NCBI RefSeq assembly: GCF_002482975.1
Contig: NZ_DLHA01000028.1
Coordinates: forward strand, 176,686 to 240,685
Source: Flavobacterium sp. UBA7680
Lineage (GTDB): Bacteria; Bacteroidota; Bacteroidia; Flavobacteriales; Flavobacteriaceae
Direction of reading: 5' to 3'
Length of the DNA stretch: 64,000 nt
Part shown: piece after piece, positions 1 through 8,400 of the stretch
Layout: the number at the start of each line of letters is the position of its first letter
How positions within the stretch are numbered: position 1 is the stretch's first letter
The notes under the pieces: generated by a model
The model's database searches: none
Told to the model about the DNA's origin: nothing
The model's input: the letters and a program-made list of their open reading frames with translations, nothing else
Translations under genes and position numbers: made by a program

Positions 1-583
1 TTATCGTTTCGGTCATTCCGTACGTTTCGTAAATCTCTGTTTTAAAGGGTAAAAGTTTCTCTATAAGGTCGCTGTCTGTTTTTGCTCCGCCAATAATTAA
101 CTTTTTGATATTTGTTAATTTTCCAAGTGAATTCTGAACCTGTAAAGGAACCATCGCAGCAAAATCGTATTGTTTATTATTGTAGGCTAATGGTTCTGTA
201 CTCGGAACTACAACATCCAATTCTAAACCTAAAATCAAACTGCGAACCAACATCATTTTACCTGCAATAAATTGAGTTGGCAGACAAAGCAAAGCTTTAT
301 TCCCCGGTTCTAAACCAAAGAAATCTCCCGTCGCTAATGCAGACTGAATCATAGCTTGTTTTTCTAATCTAACTAATTTAGGAAGTCCAGTTGTTCCAGA
401 AGTTGTCATTTCGATATAATCTTTGTGATCAAACCAATCAAGGAAAAATTCCCCAATAGCTCGCTCGTACAAATCACCTTCTTTAATAAAACTATATCCA
501 ATTCGGCACAAATCTGCAGCGTTTAAATGATAGCCATCAAGTTTAAAATAATTATGTACATTTTTATGTGTTAAGTTTGGCAT
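1..583 (-). CDS. menE: MenE-like AMP-binding acyl-CoA ligase (partial)
   Basis: This is the N-terminal 194 residues of an adenylate-forming ligase; the rest lies beyond the left edge. The ATP-phosphate loop TSGTTGLPK is seen at residues 61-69 and the adenine-site motif YGMTET close to the edge. In bacteria with this gene order the likely role is o-succinylbenzoate-CoA ligase of menaquinone synthesis, which fits the short N-terminus that starts directly before the ATP loop. The ATG at 583 lies 7 bases after the stop of the CPBP protease, so both are probably on one transcript. Other acyl-CoA ligases share these motifs, so the substrate is an inference from family and context. Confidence 0.75.
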   Translation of the reverse strand, partial: MPNLTHKNVHNYFKLDGYHLNAADLCRIGYSFIKEGDLYERAIGEFFLDWFDHKDYIEMTTSGTTGLPKLVRLEKQAMIQSALATGDFFGLEPGNKALLCLPTQFIAGKMMLVRSLILGLELDVVVPSTEPLAYNNKQYDFAAMVPLQVQNSLGKLTNIKKLIIGGAKTDSDLIEKLLPFKTEIYETYGMTETI

Positions 584-590
584 GATCCTG

Positions 591-1544
591 TTAGTTTAAA
601 TTTAAAAATTCTGACACCTCATTATCTGATTCATCAATTTTACCCGTTAATTTCTCTTTCCAATTCGTCCATTTGTACTTTTTACTAAAAATAAAAAGCA
701 AAATAGGGTAAACAATTACAACCGGTAAAATTACATCAGCACCGGCTGAAGGTTCTGACATATCTTTAAAAATAGAATGTGTTTGAAAAACCGACCAATC
801 TGAAGTTACCAATAAAGCCCCAATAAGATTATTTGCCGCATGGAAGCCCAGAGCCAGTTCCATTCCGTCATCCATTAAAGTAATAATTCCGAGGAACAAT
901 CCTGTTCCTATATAATACACCATGATAATATATCCCATCTTAGTCACTTCGGGATTAAGAATATGCATGGAACCAAATATCAGTGAAGTCATAACTAACG
1001 GAAACCATCTGTTTTTGTCCAGATTAGCGAAACCCTGCATCAAATATCCTCTAAAAACATATTCTTCTGTACTGGTTTGAATGGGAATCAAAATTGTTCC
1101 TATAACTGCTAAAATCAAAAAAGGAACTAATTTAAAATTCCAGACAAATTTTTCCGGAGATTGAAAATAGAGTACAAAAAAACTGATTACCGAAAATAAA
1201 GCCCAAAGCACGAAAGAAAATAAAATTCTGTTCCAATCTACTTTTTTTCGTCCTGTTGTTACCGATAAAAGCGTTTGATGGTGCATATATTTTACCACAA
1301 AATATATTCCGGCAAAAGCAAAAACAAACGAAAGCATTACTAAAAATAAGGTAAGATTGGGCTGAAACATTTTTAAAGCCAAATCATTGTCAGTTGGGAA
1401 AACGGCATTTTCTTTAAAACTTTTATAAAGAACCGCAATAGAAAAAGGAATTTGACCTACAAATGAAGCTGTAATAATAAAAACAGATCCTAAAAGATAT
1501 TTCCAAAAATGATTTTGAGGTTTAACTCCTTGCTCTAAAAACAT
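591..1544 (-). CDS. CPBP family intramembrane metalloprotease
   Basis: A 317-residue membrane protein with about seven to eight hydrophobic segments. The CPBP/CAAX-protease signature is complete: EExxxR (Glu160, Glu161, Arg165), the second motif FGSMH (His194), and HAANN (His235, Asn239). These residues bind the catalytic metal within the membrane. The family includes prenyl-protein proteases and bacteriocin-immunity proteins; the substrate here cannot be told. It is the first gene of a two-gene unit with the MenE-like ligase, a pairing that may only reflect shared transcription. Confidence 0.85.
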   Translation of the reverse strand: MFLEQGVKPQNHFWKYLLGSVFIITASFVGQIPFSIAVLYKSFKENAVFPTDNDLALKMFQPNLTLFLVMLSFVFAFAGIYFVVKYMHHQTLLSVTTGRKKVDWNRILFSFVLWALFSVISFFVLYFQSPEKFVWNFKLVPFLILAVIGTILIPIQTSTEEYVFRGYLMQGFANLDKNRWFPLVMTSLIFGSMHILNPEVTKMGYIIMVYYIGTGLFLGIITLMDDGMELALGFHAANNLIGALLVTSDWSVFQTHSIFKDMSEPSAGADVILPVVIVYPILLFIFSKKYKWTNWKEKLTGKIDESDNEVSEFLNLN

Positions 1545-1659
1545 ATATTTAAAAATTTTAAAATGAGAATTCGATTTAAATAGGAAATCCTATTTTTGTT
1601 GTACTAAATAACGACTGTTTTTAGCAGATCTTATTCTAGCAGACTTTAAATATAAGAAA

Positions 1660-2004
1660 ATGATACAAATTTACCATAATCCGCGCTGTGGAAAATCGAG
1701 AAGCTGTTTGGCATTTATTGAAGATACCAAACAAGAATATGAGATAATTCCTTATTTAACGGACACTCCGAGTTTTGAGGAGCTAAAAAAACTTCTTAAA
1801 GAATTAAATATTCAGCCAAATGAATTGGTTAGAACCAAAGAAAAAATCTGGATTGAAAATTACAAAGGAAAAGATTTGAACGATGACCAAACTATTCAGG
1901 CAATGGTAGATAATCCTATTTTAATAGAAAGACCTATTGTTGTAAAAGACGGTAAAGCAATTATTGGAAGAGATTTAGACAAAGTTGCCTCTTTTTTAGA
2001 TTGA
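1660..2004 (+). CDS. ArsC/Spx-type thioredoxin-fold reductase (arsenate reductase family)
   Basis: A 114-residue protein that fits the ArsC family along its whole length. The nucleophile Cys10 sits in NPRCGKSR, and the C-terminal half has ERPIVV with the arginine that ArsC uses to bind the oxyanion. Members use glutaredoxin or glutathione to reduce arsenate, but many chromosomal homologues without ars neighbours have no proven arsenate activity. No arsenic transporter or ArsR is nearby, so the physiological substrate is uncertain. A TATTTTTG element at 1591-1598 could be its -7 promoter box, though I see no good -33 box. Confidence 0.8.
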   Translation: MIQIYHNPRCGKSRSCLAFIEDTKQEYEIIPYLTDTPSFEELKKLLKELNIQPNELVRTKEKIWIENYKGKDLNDDQTIQAMVDNPILIERPIVVKDGKAIIGRDLDKVASFLD

Positions 2005-2058
2005 TTATAAAATGATCAATTAACATTTTTTTGTGATCTTTCTCTTTAAACCAAAAGG

Positions 2059-2066
2059 TACATTTG
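2059..2066 (+). promoter_or_regulatory. Bacteroidota -7 promoter element TACATTTG
   Basis: TACATTTG matches the TAnnTTTG -7 consensus of Bacteroidota. A TTTG at 2030-2033 could be the -33 box, though the 25-base spacing is slightly long. Transcription would start near 2070-2073, which rules out the upstream in-frame TTG at 2064 and favours the ATG at 2097 for the receptor gene. Confidence 0.55.
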
Positions 2067-2096
2067 CCGTCTAAGATGAAAAGAAACCAGAAAAAA

Positions 2097-4610
2097 ATGA
2101 AACAAATCAATTTTGTTGTAATGCTCGTGATGCTTTTTACAGGCTTTTACAACTATGCACAACAAGGTCCACCAGCAAGAAATAAGGTTAAAGTTACCGG
2201 AAAAGTTTTCGAAAAAGTAAGCAAGCAGCCGCTTGAATATGCTACTATTTCGATCATGGCTCCAAATGACACAAAAGTTATTGCAGGCGGAATAACTAAC
2301 CCGAAAGGTGAATTTGAAGTAGCTGTTGCTCCGGGAACTTATGATATAAAAGTAGAATTCATTTCGTTTAAATCGACTGAAATTAAACAAAAAAGCATTC
2401 AGGAAGACACCAATTTAGGTGTCGTAAATTTATCTGAAGATGCTGCACAATTAAATGAAGTTGTCGTTCGTGCCGAAAAATCATCTGTAGAAATTAAACT
2501 GGATAAAAAAGTTTACAATGTTGGTCAGGATATGATGGTAAAAGGTGGAACAGTAAGTGATGTTCTAGACAACGTACCATCTGTTTCTGTTGATACCGAA
2601 GGAAATGTAAGTTTAAGAGGAAGTGATAATATCCGAATTTTAATTGACGGAAGACCTTCAAACGCGATAAATGTTGCCGAAGCTTTGCGTCAGCTTCCGG
2701 CAGATGCCATTGACAAGGTTGAAGTTATTACCAATCCATCTGCTCGTTATGATGCCGAAGGTGGATCAGGAATTATCAATATCATTCTTAAAAAAGGAAA
2801 AAATCAAGGTTTAAACGGAACTTTTATTGCTTCGACAGGACTTCCTGAAACCTACGGTTTAAGCGGAAATTTAAATTATAAAACAGAGAAATTAAACTAC
2901 TTCACAACTCTTGGCTACAACCGCAGAACAAGTGAAGGTGCAGGTTTAACTAATACATCCTATTTAAATGCTGACGGAACTCCAAAAGGATATCTTGACG
3001 AAGATCGTGATACTAAAAGAACTTCTGACGGATTTAACGGAAGAGCTGGTATAGAATGGACTGTTGCTCCAAATACGTTTTGGACAAATGCCATTAATTA
3101 TCAAAAAAGTTCAGGTGACACAAGAGATTTCATCACGTATAGTAATTTTGGCGCAGCACATGATTTCACAGGTAATTCATACCGATTAAATGATGGTGTT
3201 ACAGGAAGTGAAAGCGTAGAATATACGTCAAACTTAATTAAAAATTTCAACGATAAAGGGCACAAACTTACCGCTGATTTATCGATCTCAAGAAATTCAG
3301 ACGATAGTAATAGTTTCATTACAGCATCACCAAATTTCAATAGTACATTGAACGATCAGGTTCAGAAACAAGTACAATTACAAGCAGATTATGTATTACC
3401 ATTAGGTAAAGGAAGCCAGTTTGAAGCCGGATATAAAGGAAGTTTTGGTGATTTGAACAACGAATATGTAATAACCGACAATCAGGGTAACCCAGATCCA
3501 AAATTATCAAATACTTTAGAATACAAGGAAAACATAAATGCAATTTACACGCAATACGGTTTCAAAGTTAATAAGTTCTCTTATTTATTTGGATTACGTT
3601 GGGAAGACACTAATATTCAGGTAAATCTATTAGATAGTAACGATTTCAACACTAAAAAATACAACAACTTATTTCCAAGTGCTTTTATTAGTTACGAAAT
3701 TTCAGATCAAAGTAACTTCACAGCAAGTTACAGTAAGCGTTTATCAAGACCTAGAGGACGTTTCATGAATCCTGCAACAAACTATTCTAGTAATGTTAAT
3801 ATTTTTCAAGGAAATCCGGACTTAGATCCATCTTTGACAGACAAATACGATATTGGATACATCAAACGTTGGAAAAAATTAACCTTTAATACCTCTGCAT
3901 ATTTCGAAAACACAAAAGACGTTTTCAGTTTCGTGAGAACTCCAACAGGTGACGTTGTAACTCCTGATGGTGATGTTGTAACTCCTACACCGGCTAATCC
4001 AGTTGATGGAATTCCTGTTATTTTAAGCCGTCCAATTAACTTAGGAAGAGAGCAAAAATTTGGTTTTGAGTTTACTCTTAATTATACACCTTTCAAAGTA
4101 TGGAGAATTAACAGTAACTTCAACTTTTACAACGTAAAAACTACCGGAGAAAATACTTATATAGATACTAAAGGAAATACAGTTGTACAAGATCTGGATA
4201 ATCAAGCTAATACATGGTTTGCCAGAATCAACTCAAAATTAACGTTACCATACAAAATAGACTGGCAGTTAAGTGCTGTTTACAATGGCGAACAAAAAAC
4301 GGCTCAAGGTAAAAATTTAGGTCAATTTGGTATGAATACAGCGTTTAGTAAAGATGTTTTAAAAGACAAAGCAACAATTGCATTCAATATTAGCGATATT
4401 TTCAACTCACGTATCATGAAGTCCTACACCTATCTGGAAAATGATGTAACACATGAAAATCAAAAAGCTTACAGCGAAATGCAGTTCCGTAAACGTCAAT
4501 TCAATTTATCATTTACGTATCGCTTTAACAAAGCAAAAAGTGATAGAGATAAAAACGCACAGCCTAAAAATGACGGCGGCGGAGAAGGTGGCGGAGATTT
4601 CCCGGGCTAA
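2097..4610 (+). CDS. TonB-dependent outer-membrane receptor / beta-barrel family protein
   Basis: An outer-membrane protein of 837 residues from the ATG at 2097. I chose this start because it gives a compact signal peptide (MKQINF, hydrophobic core, then YAQQ) and because a -7 element overlaps the earlier in-frame TTG; an ATG at 2076 is the alternative. After the signal peptide comes a carboxypeptidase-regulatory-like beta-sandwich (about residues 30-115), then a plug domain with typical ILIDGRP and VEVITNPSARYDAEG segments, and a long beta-barrel. The C-terminus ends in a Gly/Asp-rich tail after a barrel strand NLSFTYRF. The domain order is that of the OMP_b-brl_3 type seen in Flavobacterium. 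The ligand is unknown, and no transport partner lies next to it. Confidence 0.85.
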   Translation: MKQINFVVMLVMLFTGFYNYAQQGPPARNKVKVTGKVFEKVSKQPLEYATISIMAPNDTKVIAGGITNPKGEFEVAVAPGTYDIKVEFISFKSTEIKQKSIQEDTNLGVVNLSEDAAQLNEVVVRAEKSSVEIKLDKKVYNVGQDMMVKGGTVSDVLDNVPSVSVDTEGNVSLRGSDNIRILIDGRPSNAINVAEALRQLPADAIDKVEVITNPSARYDAEGGSGIINIILKKGKNQGLNGTFIASTGLPETYGLSGNLNYKTEKLNYFTTLGYNRRTSEGAGLTNTSYLNADGTPKGYLDEDRDTKRTSDGFNGRAGIEWTVAPNTFWTNAINYQKSSGDTRDFITYSNFGAAHDFTGNSYRLNDGVTGSESVEYTSNLIKNFNDKGHKLTADLSISRNSDDSNSFITASPNFNSTLNDQVQKQVQLQADYVLPLGKGSQFEAGYKGSFGDLNNEYVITDNQGNPDPKLSNTLEYKENINAIYTQYGFKVNKFSYLFGLRWEDTNIQVNLLDSNDFNTKKYNNLFPSAFISYEISDQSNFTASYSKRLSRPRGRFMNPATNYSSNVNIFQGNPDLDPSLTDKYDIGYIKRWKKLTFNTSAYFENTKDVFSFVRTPTGDVVTPDGDVVTPTPANPVDGIPVILSRPINLGREQKFGFEFTLNYTPFKVWRINSNFNFYNVKTTGENTYIDTKGNTVVQDLDNQANTWFARINSKLTLPYKIDWQLSAVYNGEQKTAQGKNLGQFGMNTAFSKDVLKDKATIAFNISDIFNSRIMKSYTYLENDVTHENQKAYSEMQFRKRQFNLSFTYRFNKAKSDRDKNAQPKNDGGGEGGGDFPG

Positions 4611-4676
4611 CGTAAGTTAAATTCCAATATTAAAAAATCCCAAATTCCAATTTCACTGGATAAATTTCAATACTAA

Positions 4677-4725
4677 AAATCCCAAATTCCAATTGATTAA
4701 CCCTCATTGGAATTTGGGATTTTTT
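4677..4725 (+). terminator. Long hairpin terminator made from a repeated motif
   Basis: A near-perfect stem of about 18 base pairs (arms 4677-4694 and 4706-4723) closes a 12-base loop and ends in a T run. It stands after the receptor gene. One arm sequence, built around CCCAAATTCCAA, also occurs in direct orientation at about 4640-4652, so the terminator seems to be made from a small dispersed repeat. Confidence 0.65.
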
Positions 4726-4747
4726 ATTGGAATTTATTTTTAGACAT

Positions 4748-4779
4748 AAAAAAAAGGACTCGTTTTCACGAATCCTTTT
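4748..4779 (-). terminator. Rho-independent terminator of the 57-residue protein gene
   Basis: Read on the minus strand, a 9-base-pair stem (AAGGATTCG with CGAGTCCTT, one G-U pair) is followed by a run of eight T. It lies 17 bases past the stop of the small minus-strand gene. The G-U pair forms only on this strand, which supports the direction. Confidence 0.65.
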
Positions 4780-4795
4780 ATGAAATCAATTCAAA

Positions 4796-4969
4796 TTAAA
4801 TTGATTGTTCTTCTTGTCTTTTTTTAGCTCTCTTTTCTTTGAACATTTCCCAGCTAGCTCCCGTAACCCAATAAGATACGAAACCAACCAAGAAAAACAT
4901 TAACCAAAACCCTATAGTTAGTATGGTTAAGAAAAGTAAAAAGCCTAAGTACTGTGAAAATTCAAACAT
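4796..4969 (-). CDS. Small membrane protein, 57 residues, unknown function
   Basis: An open frame from ATG 4969 to TAA 4796 encodes MFEFSQYLGFLL..., with one or two hydrophobic segments across residues 5-40 and a strongly charged tail KEKRAKKRQEEQ. This pattern suggests an inner-membrane protein with a cytoplasmic basic/acidic tail. A terminator directly behind it and the membrane-protein composition argue for a real gene. I recognise no family. It stands alone between the receptor gene and fumC. Confidence 0.6.
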   Translation of the reverse strand: MFEFSQYLGFLLFLTILTIGFWLMFFLVGFVSYWVTGASWEMFKEKRAKKRQEEQSI

Positions 4970-5146
4970 GTTTTCCGGAATTTTTGAATGTTACCACAAA
5001 TGTAGGCTATATATTTCTCCTCAGCAATAAAATCTAAATCAATTTTCGTGAAATAACATTTATCCGTATATTTATACTCATTTTAAATAAGCTTATTTTT
5101 TGATAAATTATTCAACTATCTAAATTAGAAGAACATGAGTATTTTC

Positions 5147-5277
5147 AGGAGCTATTTCCCGCTATCCGTTACAAACGAAGTTCACTGAACTCCGATTAAA
5201 ATAAATGTTTAGTGAAGTAATCTTTTATGTTTTTAAAGAAAAAACATAAAAGATTACTTCACTCCTATCGGGGCTAG
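5147..5277. repeat. REP-like element with a perfect 24-bp inverted repeat
   Basis: The gap 4970-5441 has no gene. In its middle a perfect inverted repeat with 24-base arms (5211-5234 and 5240-5263) closes a 5-base loop. It is bordered by GGAGCTATTTCCCGCTATCC (5148-5167) on the left and CTATCGGGGCTAG (5265-5277) on the right. From general knowledge of Flavobacterium genomes, such bordered hairpins with variable stems recur between genes; I did not verify this here. The rest of the gap shows nothing else. Confidence 0.55.
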
Positions 5278-5441
5278 AATCCGTATTCAAAAGAAAATTT
5301 AAACACCAAAACATAAAATCCGTTTCAATCCGAGTCTTTACGAAGTAAATCAGCGTCATCCGCGTTCCTTTACCCAAGCAGAATACAACTAACATTTCAC
5401 ATTAACAAAATACATTTTTACAAACAACATATTTACACAAA

Positions 5442-6827
5442 ATGAAATACAGAATAGAAAAAGACACCATGGGCGAAGTTCAAGTCCCTGCCGATAAGTA
5501 TTGGGGTGCACAAACAGAACGTTCCAGAAATAATTTCAAAATTGGAAATGTAGCTTCGATGCCGCAGGAAATCATCGAAGGATTTGCTTACCTAAAAAAA
5601 GCCGCGGCTTATGCCAACTTTGATTTAGGAGTTTTACCAATTGAGAAAAGAGATGCAATTGCAGCTGTATGCGACGAAATTCTGGAAGGTAAATTAGACG
5701 ATCAATTTCCATTAGTTATTTGGCAGACAGGTTCAGGTACGCAAAGTAACATGAACGTAAACGAAGTAATTGCTAACCGCGCTCAGGTTTTAAAAGGTTT
5801 TGAAATTGGCGAAGGCGAACAATTTATCAAAGCAAATGATGATGTAAATAAATCTCAGTCATCAAATGATACTTTCCCAACCGGAATGCACATTGCAGCT
5901 TACAAAATGGTGGTAGAAACTACAATTCCCGGAGTTGAGAAACTACACGCAACTTTAGTAAAAAAAGCAAATGAATTTAAAGACGTTGTAAAAATCGGGC
6001 GTACACATTTAATGGATGCAACGCCTTTAACGCTTGGACAGGAAATTTCAGGATATGCAGCGCAGCTAGCTTTCGGATTAAAAGCACTTAAAAATACTTT
6101 AGCCCATTTATCTGAAATCGCTTTAGGCGGAACCGCAGTTGGAACCGGATTAAATACACCAAAAGGTTACGACGTAAAAGTTGCCGAATATATCTCTCAG
6201 TTTACCAAACATCCTTTTATTACTGCCGAAAACAAATTTGAAGCTTTGGCTGCACACGACGCAATCGTGGAAACACACGGAGCATTAAAACAATTGGCTG
6301 TTTCCTTAAACAAAATTGCCAATGATGTTAGAATGTTAGCTTCTGGACCTCGTTCAGGAATTGGAGAAATTCATATTCCTGAAAACGAACCAGGATCTTC
6401 TATTATGCCTGGAAAAGTCAACCCAACACAATGTGAAGCACTAACAATGGTTTGCGCCCAAGTTATCGGAAATGATATGGCAATTGCAGTTGGCGGAATG
6501 CAGGGACATTATGAATTGAATGTTTTTAAACCAGTCATGGCAGCAAACTTTCTTCAATCGGCACGTTTGCTTGGAGACGCCTGTGTTTCATTTGACGAAC
6601 ATTGCGCACAAGGAATTGAACCAAACCATAAACGTATTAAAGAATTGGTAGATAATTCTTTAATGCTTGTAACCGCTTTAAACACAAAAATCGGTTATTA
6701 CAAAGCTGCCGAAATTGCTCAAACCGCTCACAAAAACGGAACTACACTTAAAGAAGAAGCGGTTCGTTTAGGCTACGTTTCCCCTGAAGATTTTGACGCT
6801 TGGGTAAAACCGGAAGAAATGGTTTAG
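5442..6827 (+). CDS. fumC: Fumarate hydratase class II
   Basis: A cytosolic 461-residue enzyme of the TCA cycle that interconverts fumarate and L-malate. The class II signature GSSIMPGKVNP is present at about residues 316-326. The active-site segments GSGTQSNMNVNE (about 97-108), SSNDTFPT and GRTHLMDATP are all present. Length and motifs match FumC throughout, and the homologues aspartase and argininosuccinate lyase differ in these segments. It is transcribed alone and ends at a strong bidirectional terminator. Confidence 0.95.
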   Translation: MKYRIEKDTMGEVQVPADKYWGAQTERSRNNFKIGNVASMPQEIIEGFAYLKKAAAYANFDLGVLPIEKRDAIAAVCDEILEGKLDDQFPLVIWQTGSGTQSNMNVNEVIANRAQVLKGFEIGEGEQFIKANDDVNKSQSSNDTFPTGMHIAAYKMVVETTIPGVEKLHATLVKKANEFKDVVKIGRTHLMDATPLTLGQEISGYAAQLAFGLKALKNTLAHLSEIALGGTAVGTGLNTPKGYDVKVAEYISQFTKHPFITAENKFEALAAHDAIVETHGALKQLAVSLNKIANDVRMLASGPRSGIGEIHIPENEPGSSIMPGKVNPTQCEALTMVCAQVIGNDMAIAVGGMQGHYELNVFKPVMAANFLQSARLLGDACVSFDEHCAQGIEPNHKRIKELVDNSLMLVTALNTKIGYYKAAEIAQTAHKNGTTLKEEAVRLGYVSPEDFDAWVKPEEMV

Positions 6828-6881
6828 TTTAATGGTGAATTGTTAATGGTGAATTATTAATTTTTTCAACCTAATTATATT

Positions 6882-6916
6882 AAAAAGAGCTTTCTAAAAT
6901 TTAGAAAGCTCTTTTT
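6882..6916. terminator. Bidirectional terminator between fumC and the convergent dehydrogenase
   Basis: The arms AAAAAGAGCTTTCTAAA (6882-6898) and its complement (6900-6916) form a 17-base-pair stem with A and T runs at either side, so it works on both strands. It sits between two convergent genes. The flanks (about 6835-6865 and 6917-6950) form a second, looser inverted repeat rich in GTGAATTGTTAA. Confidence 0.75.
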
Positions 6917-6950
6917 AATTAATTAACAATTTATAATTAACAATTCACAA

Positions 6951-8153
6951 TTATTTACCGTCTACATAATCTTGTAAATAGCTGAATCTTTCTGTAAGTT
7001 TTCCGTTTTCGGTGATTTTGGCGCGTTTTAAAATTCCGTCTTTATCTCCGTTGAAAAAAGCTGGAATTACATGTTCCATAAATTGTTCTCCAAAACCTTC
7101 GCTGGCATCTTTTGGAATTTCGCATGGAAGATTATCAACCGCCATAACAACAACTGCAGCCGGATGAAAAATATCTACTTCTTTATCTTCTAAAGGAAAG
7201 TAACCATAAATAGGTTCTGCAATTGTCGAAGAACGAAGCGTACTTGCAATTGGTCCGTTTACGTCGCAGGAAATATCTGCCACAACTTTTAGTTTGCAGT
7301 CACTTGCGTTTAACATTTCTCTCGTCAAAATCATTGGAGCATTACTCGCATAAAAATGACCTGCAAAATAGATATCAGAAACTTTCGTGAATTTTTCAAA
7401 ATCTGAAGTATAAGCTTCTGGGTTTTCAACAAAATCATTAAAATCTAAAACCTGACCATCAATACGTTTGTTGTATTCTAAAACATCTAACTGAACATAA
7501 ACTGCCTGAGCATATTTTTTAGTCAGATAATTATCTACTGTGATTTCTTTTACTTTAATGGCATCCAAAATTTCCTTTGCTCCACTCCCAACCTTTCCTG
7601 TTCCGGTTATTACAAATTTTAAAGCTGGCATCGTAATACGCTTTAAATGCATAATCAAAGCCTCTTTTCCCGAAAGGGTTTCTGCTTTTGGAAGTTTAAA
7701 TAATTCGAATTTAATTCCGAAGGCGCGGATTCCGTTATATACACCAACCATTCCGGCATATTTACCAAAACCAATTAATCGACGATCCAATGAATCAACA
7801 ATAGTTTCATGATCGTATAAATCAATATTTTTTTCTAAAATCGCCTGAAGTAATTTCTTGTTATGCGGCTGTTTTTTTATCGTATGAGAAAAAAAGAAAT
7901 ACGCTTTGTTTGGAATTAAATTATCAACAGGAACTTCTTTTACACCAAAAAGAACATCACAATCCGAAACATCTTCTGTAACGGTTATTCCCATGTTTTT
8001 ATATTCTGCATCAGAAAAAATTCTAATATCTGAACTTTCTACTTCAACTGAAGCGTCATGATAGACTTGTTTTAGTTTTGTCAGCTCATTTGGAGAAAAA
8101 ACAACTCTTCTGTCTGGTGGGTTTTTTCTTTCTTTTATTATTCCAAATTTCAT
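6951..8153 (-). CDS. AlaDH/PNT-type NAD(P)-dependent dehydrogenase, saccharopine-dehydrogenase-like
   Basis: A 400-residue protein with an alanine dehydrogenase / transhydrogenase N-terminal domain. It shows KERKNPPDRRV at residues 8-18, the catalytic-type FFFSHTIKKQ segment near 86-96, and a Rossmann stretch FVITGTGKVGSGA. The order resembles Lys1-type saccharopine dehydrogenase (lysine-forming) more than classic alanine dehydrogenase. The reaction would be NAD-linked oxidative deamination of an amino acid. No lysine pathway genes are nearby, so the substrate remains open. It is a single gene with its own upstream region. Confidence 0.75.
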   Translation of the reverse strand: MKFGIIKERKNPPDRRVVFSPNELTKLKQVYHDASVEVESSDIRIFSDAEYKNMGITVTEDVSDCDVLFGVKEVPVDNLIPNKAYFFFSHTIKKQPHNKKLLQAILEKNIDLYDHETIVDSLDRRLIGFGKYAGMVGVYNGIRAFGIKFELFKLPKAETLSGKEALIMHLKRITMPALKFVITGTGKVGSGAKEILDAIKVKEITVDNYLTKKYAQAVYVQLDVLEYNKRIDGQVLDFNDFVENPEAYTSDFEKFTKVSDIYFAGHFYASNAPMILTREMLNASDCKLKVVADISCDVNGPIASTLRSSTIAEPIYGYFPLEDKEVDIFHPAAVVVMAVDNLPCEIPKDASEGFGEQFMEHVIPAFFNGDKDGILKRAKITENGKLTERFSYLQDYVDGK

Positions 8154-8373
8154 TTAAATAAATTTAAAGCATTTAATAATATAACTTTTTACATCGTATT
8201 TGTTTCAAATATAACAAATATTGTTAAATTTTTGTTTCTAATTTACTATTTAGAATGTTTAAAAACCGTTAGTAGCTGAAAAACAAAGAAATAAAAAAAA
8301 CAGTTCTTAAAATTATGTTAAAAAGGCGTTTTTAAACCATCAAAAACTGAGAATACAACAAAATTGAATTCGA

Positions 8374-8381
8374 TATATTTG
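8374..8381 (+). promoter_or_regulatory. -7 promoter element TATATTTG
   Basis: This box matches TAnnTTTG and lies about 20 bases before the serine hydrolase start. I see no clear -33 box at the usual spacing. The 240-base gap to the divergent dehydrogenase gene holds nothing else that I can name. Confidence 0.45.
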
Positions 8382-8400
8382 TTTTTAAAGAACGATGCAA

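Noticed and set aside
2064..2096. Upstream TTG start for the outer-membrane receptor
   Set aside because: It lies inside a -7 promoter box and would add a charged stretch before the signal peptide.
2046..2390. 114-codon minus-strand frame over the start of the outer-membrane receptor gene
   Set aside because: Low-complexity Phe/Ser/Asn product opposite a convincing signal peptide and beta-sandwich; a shadow frame.
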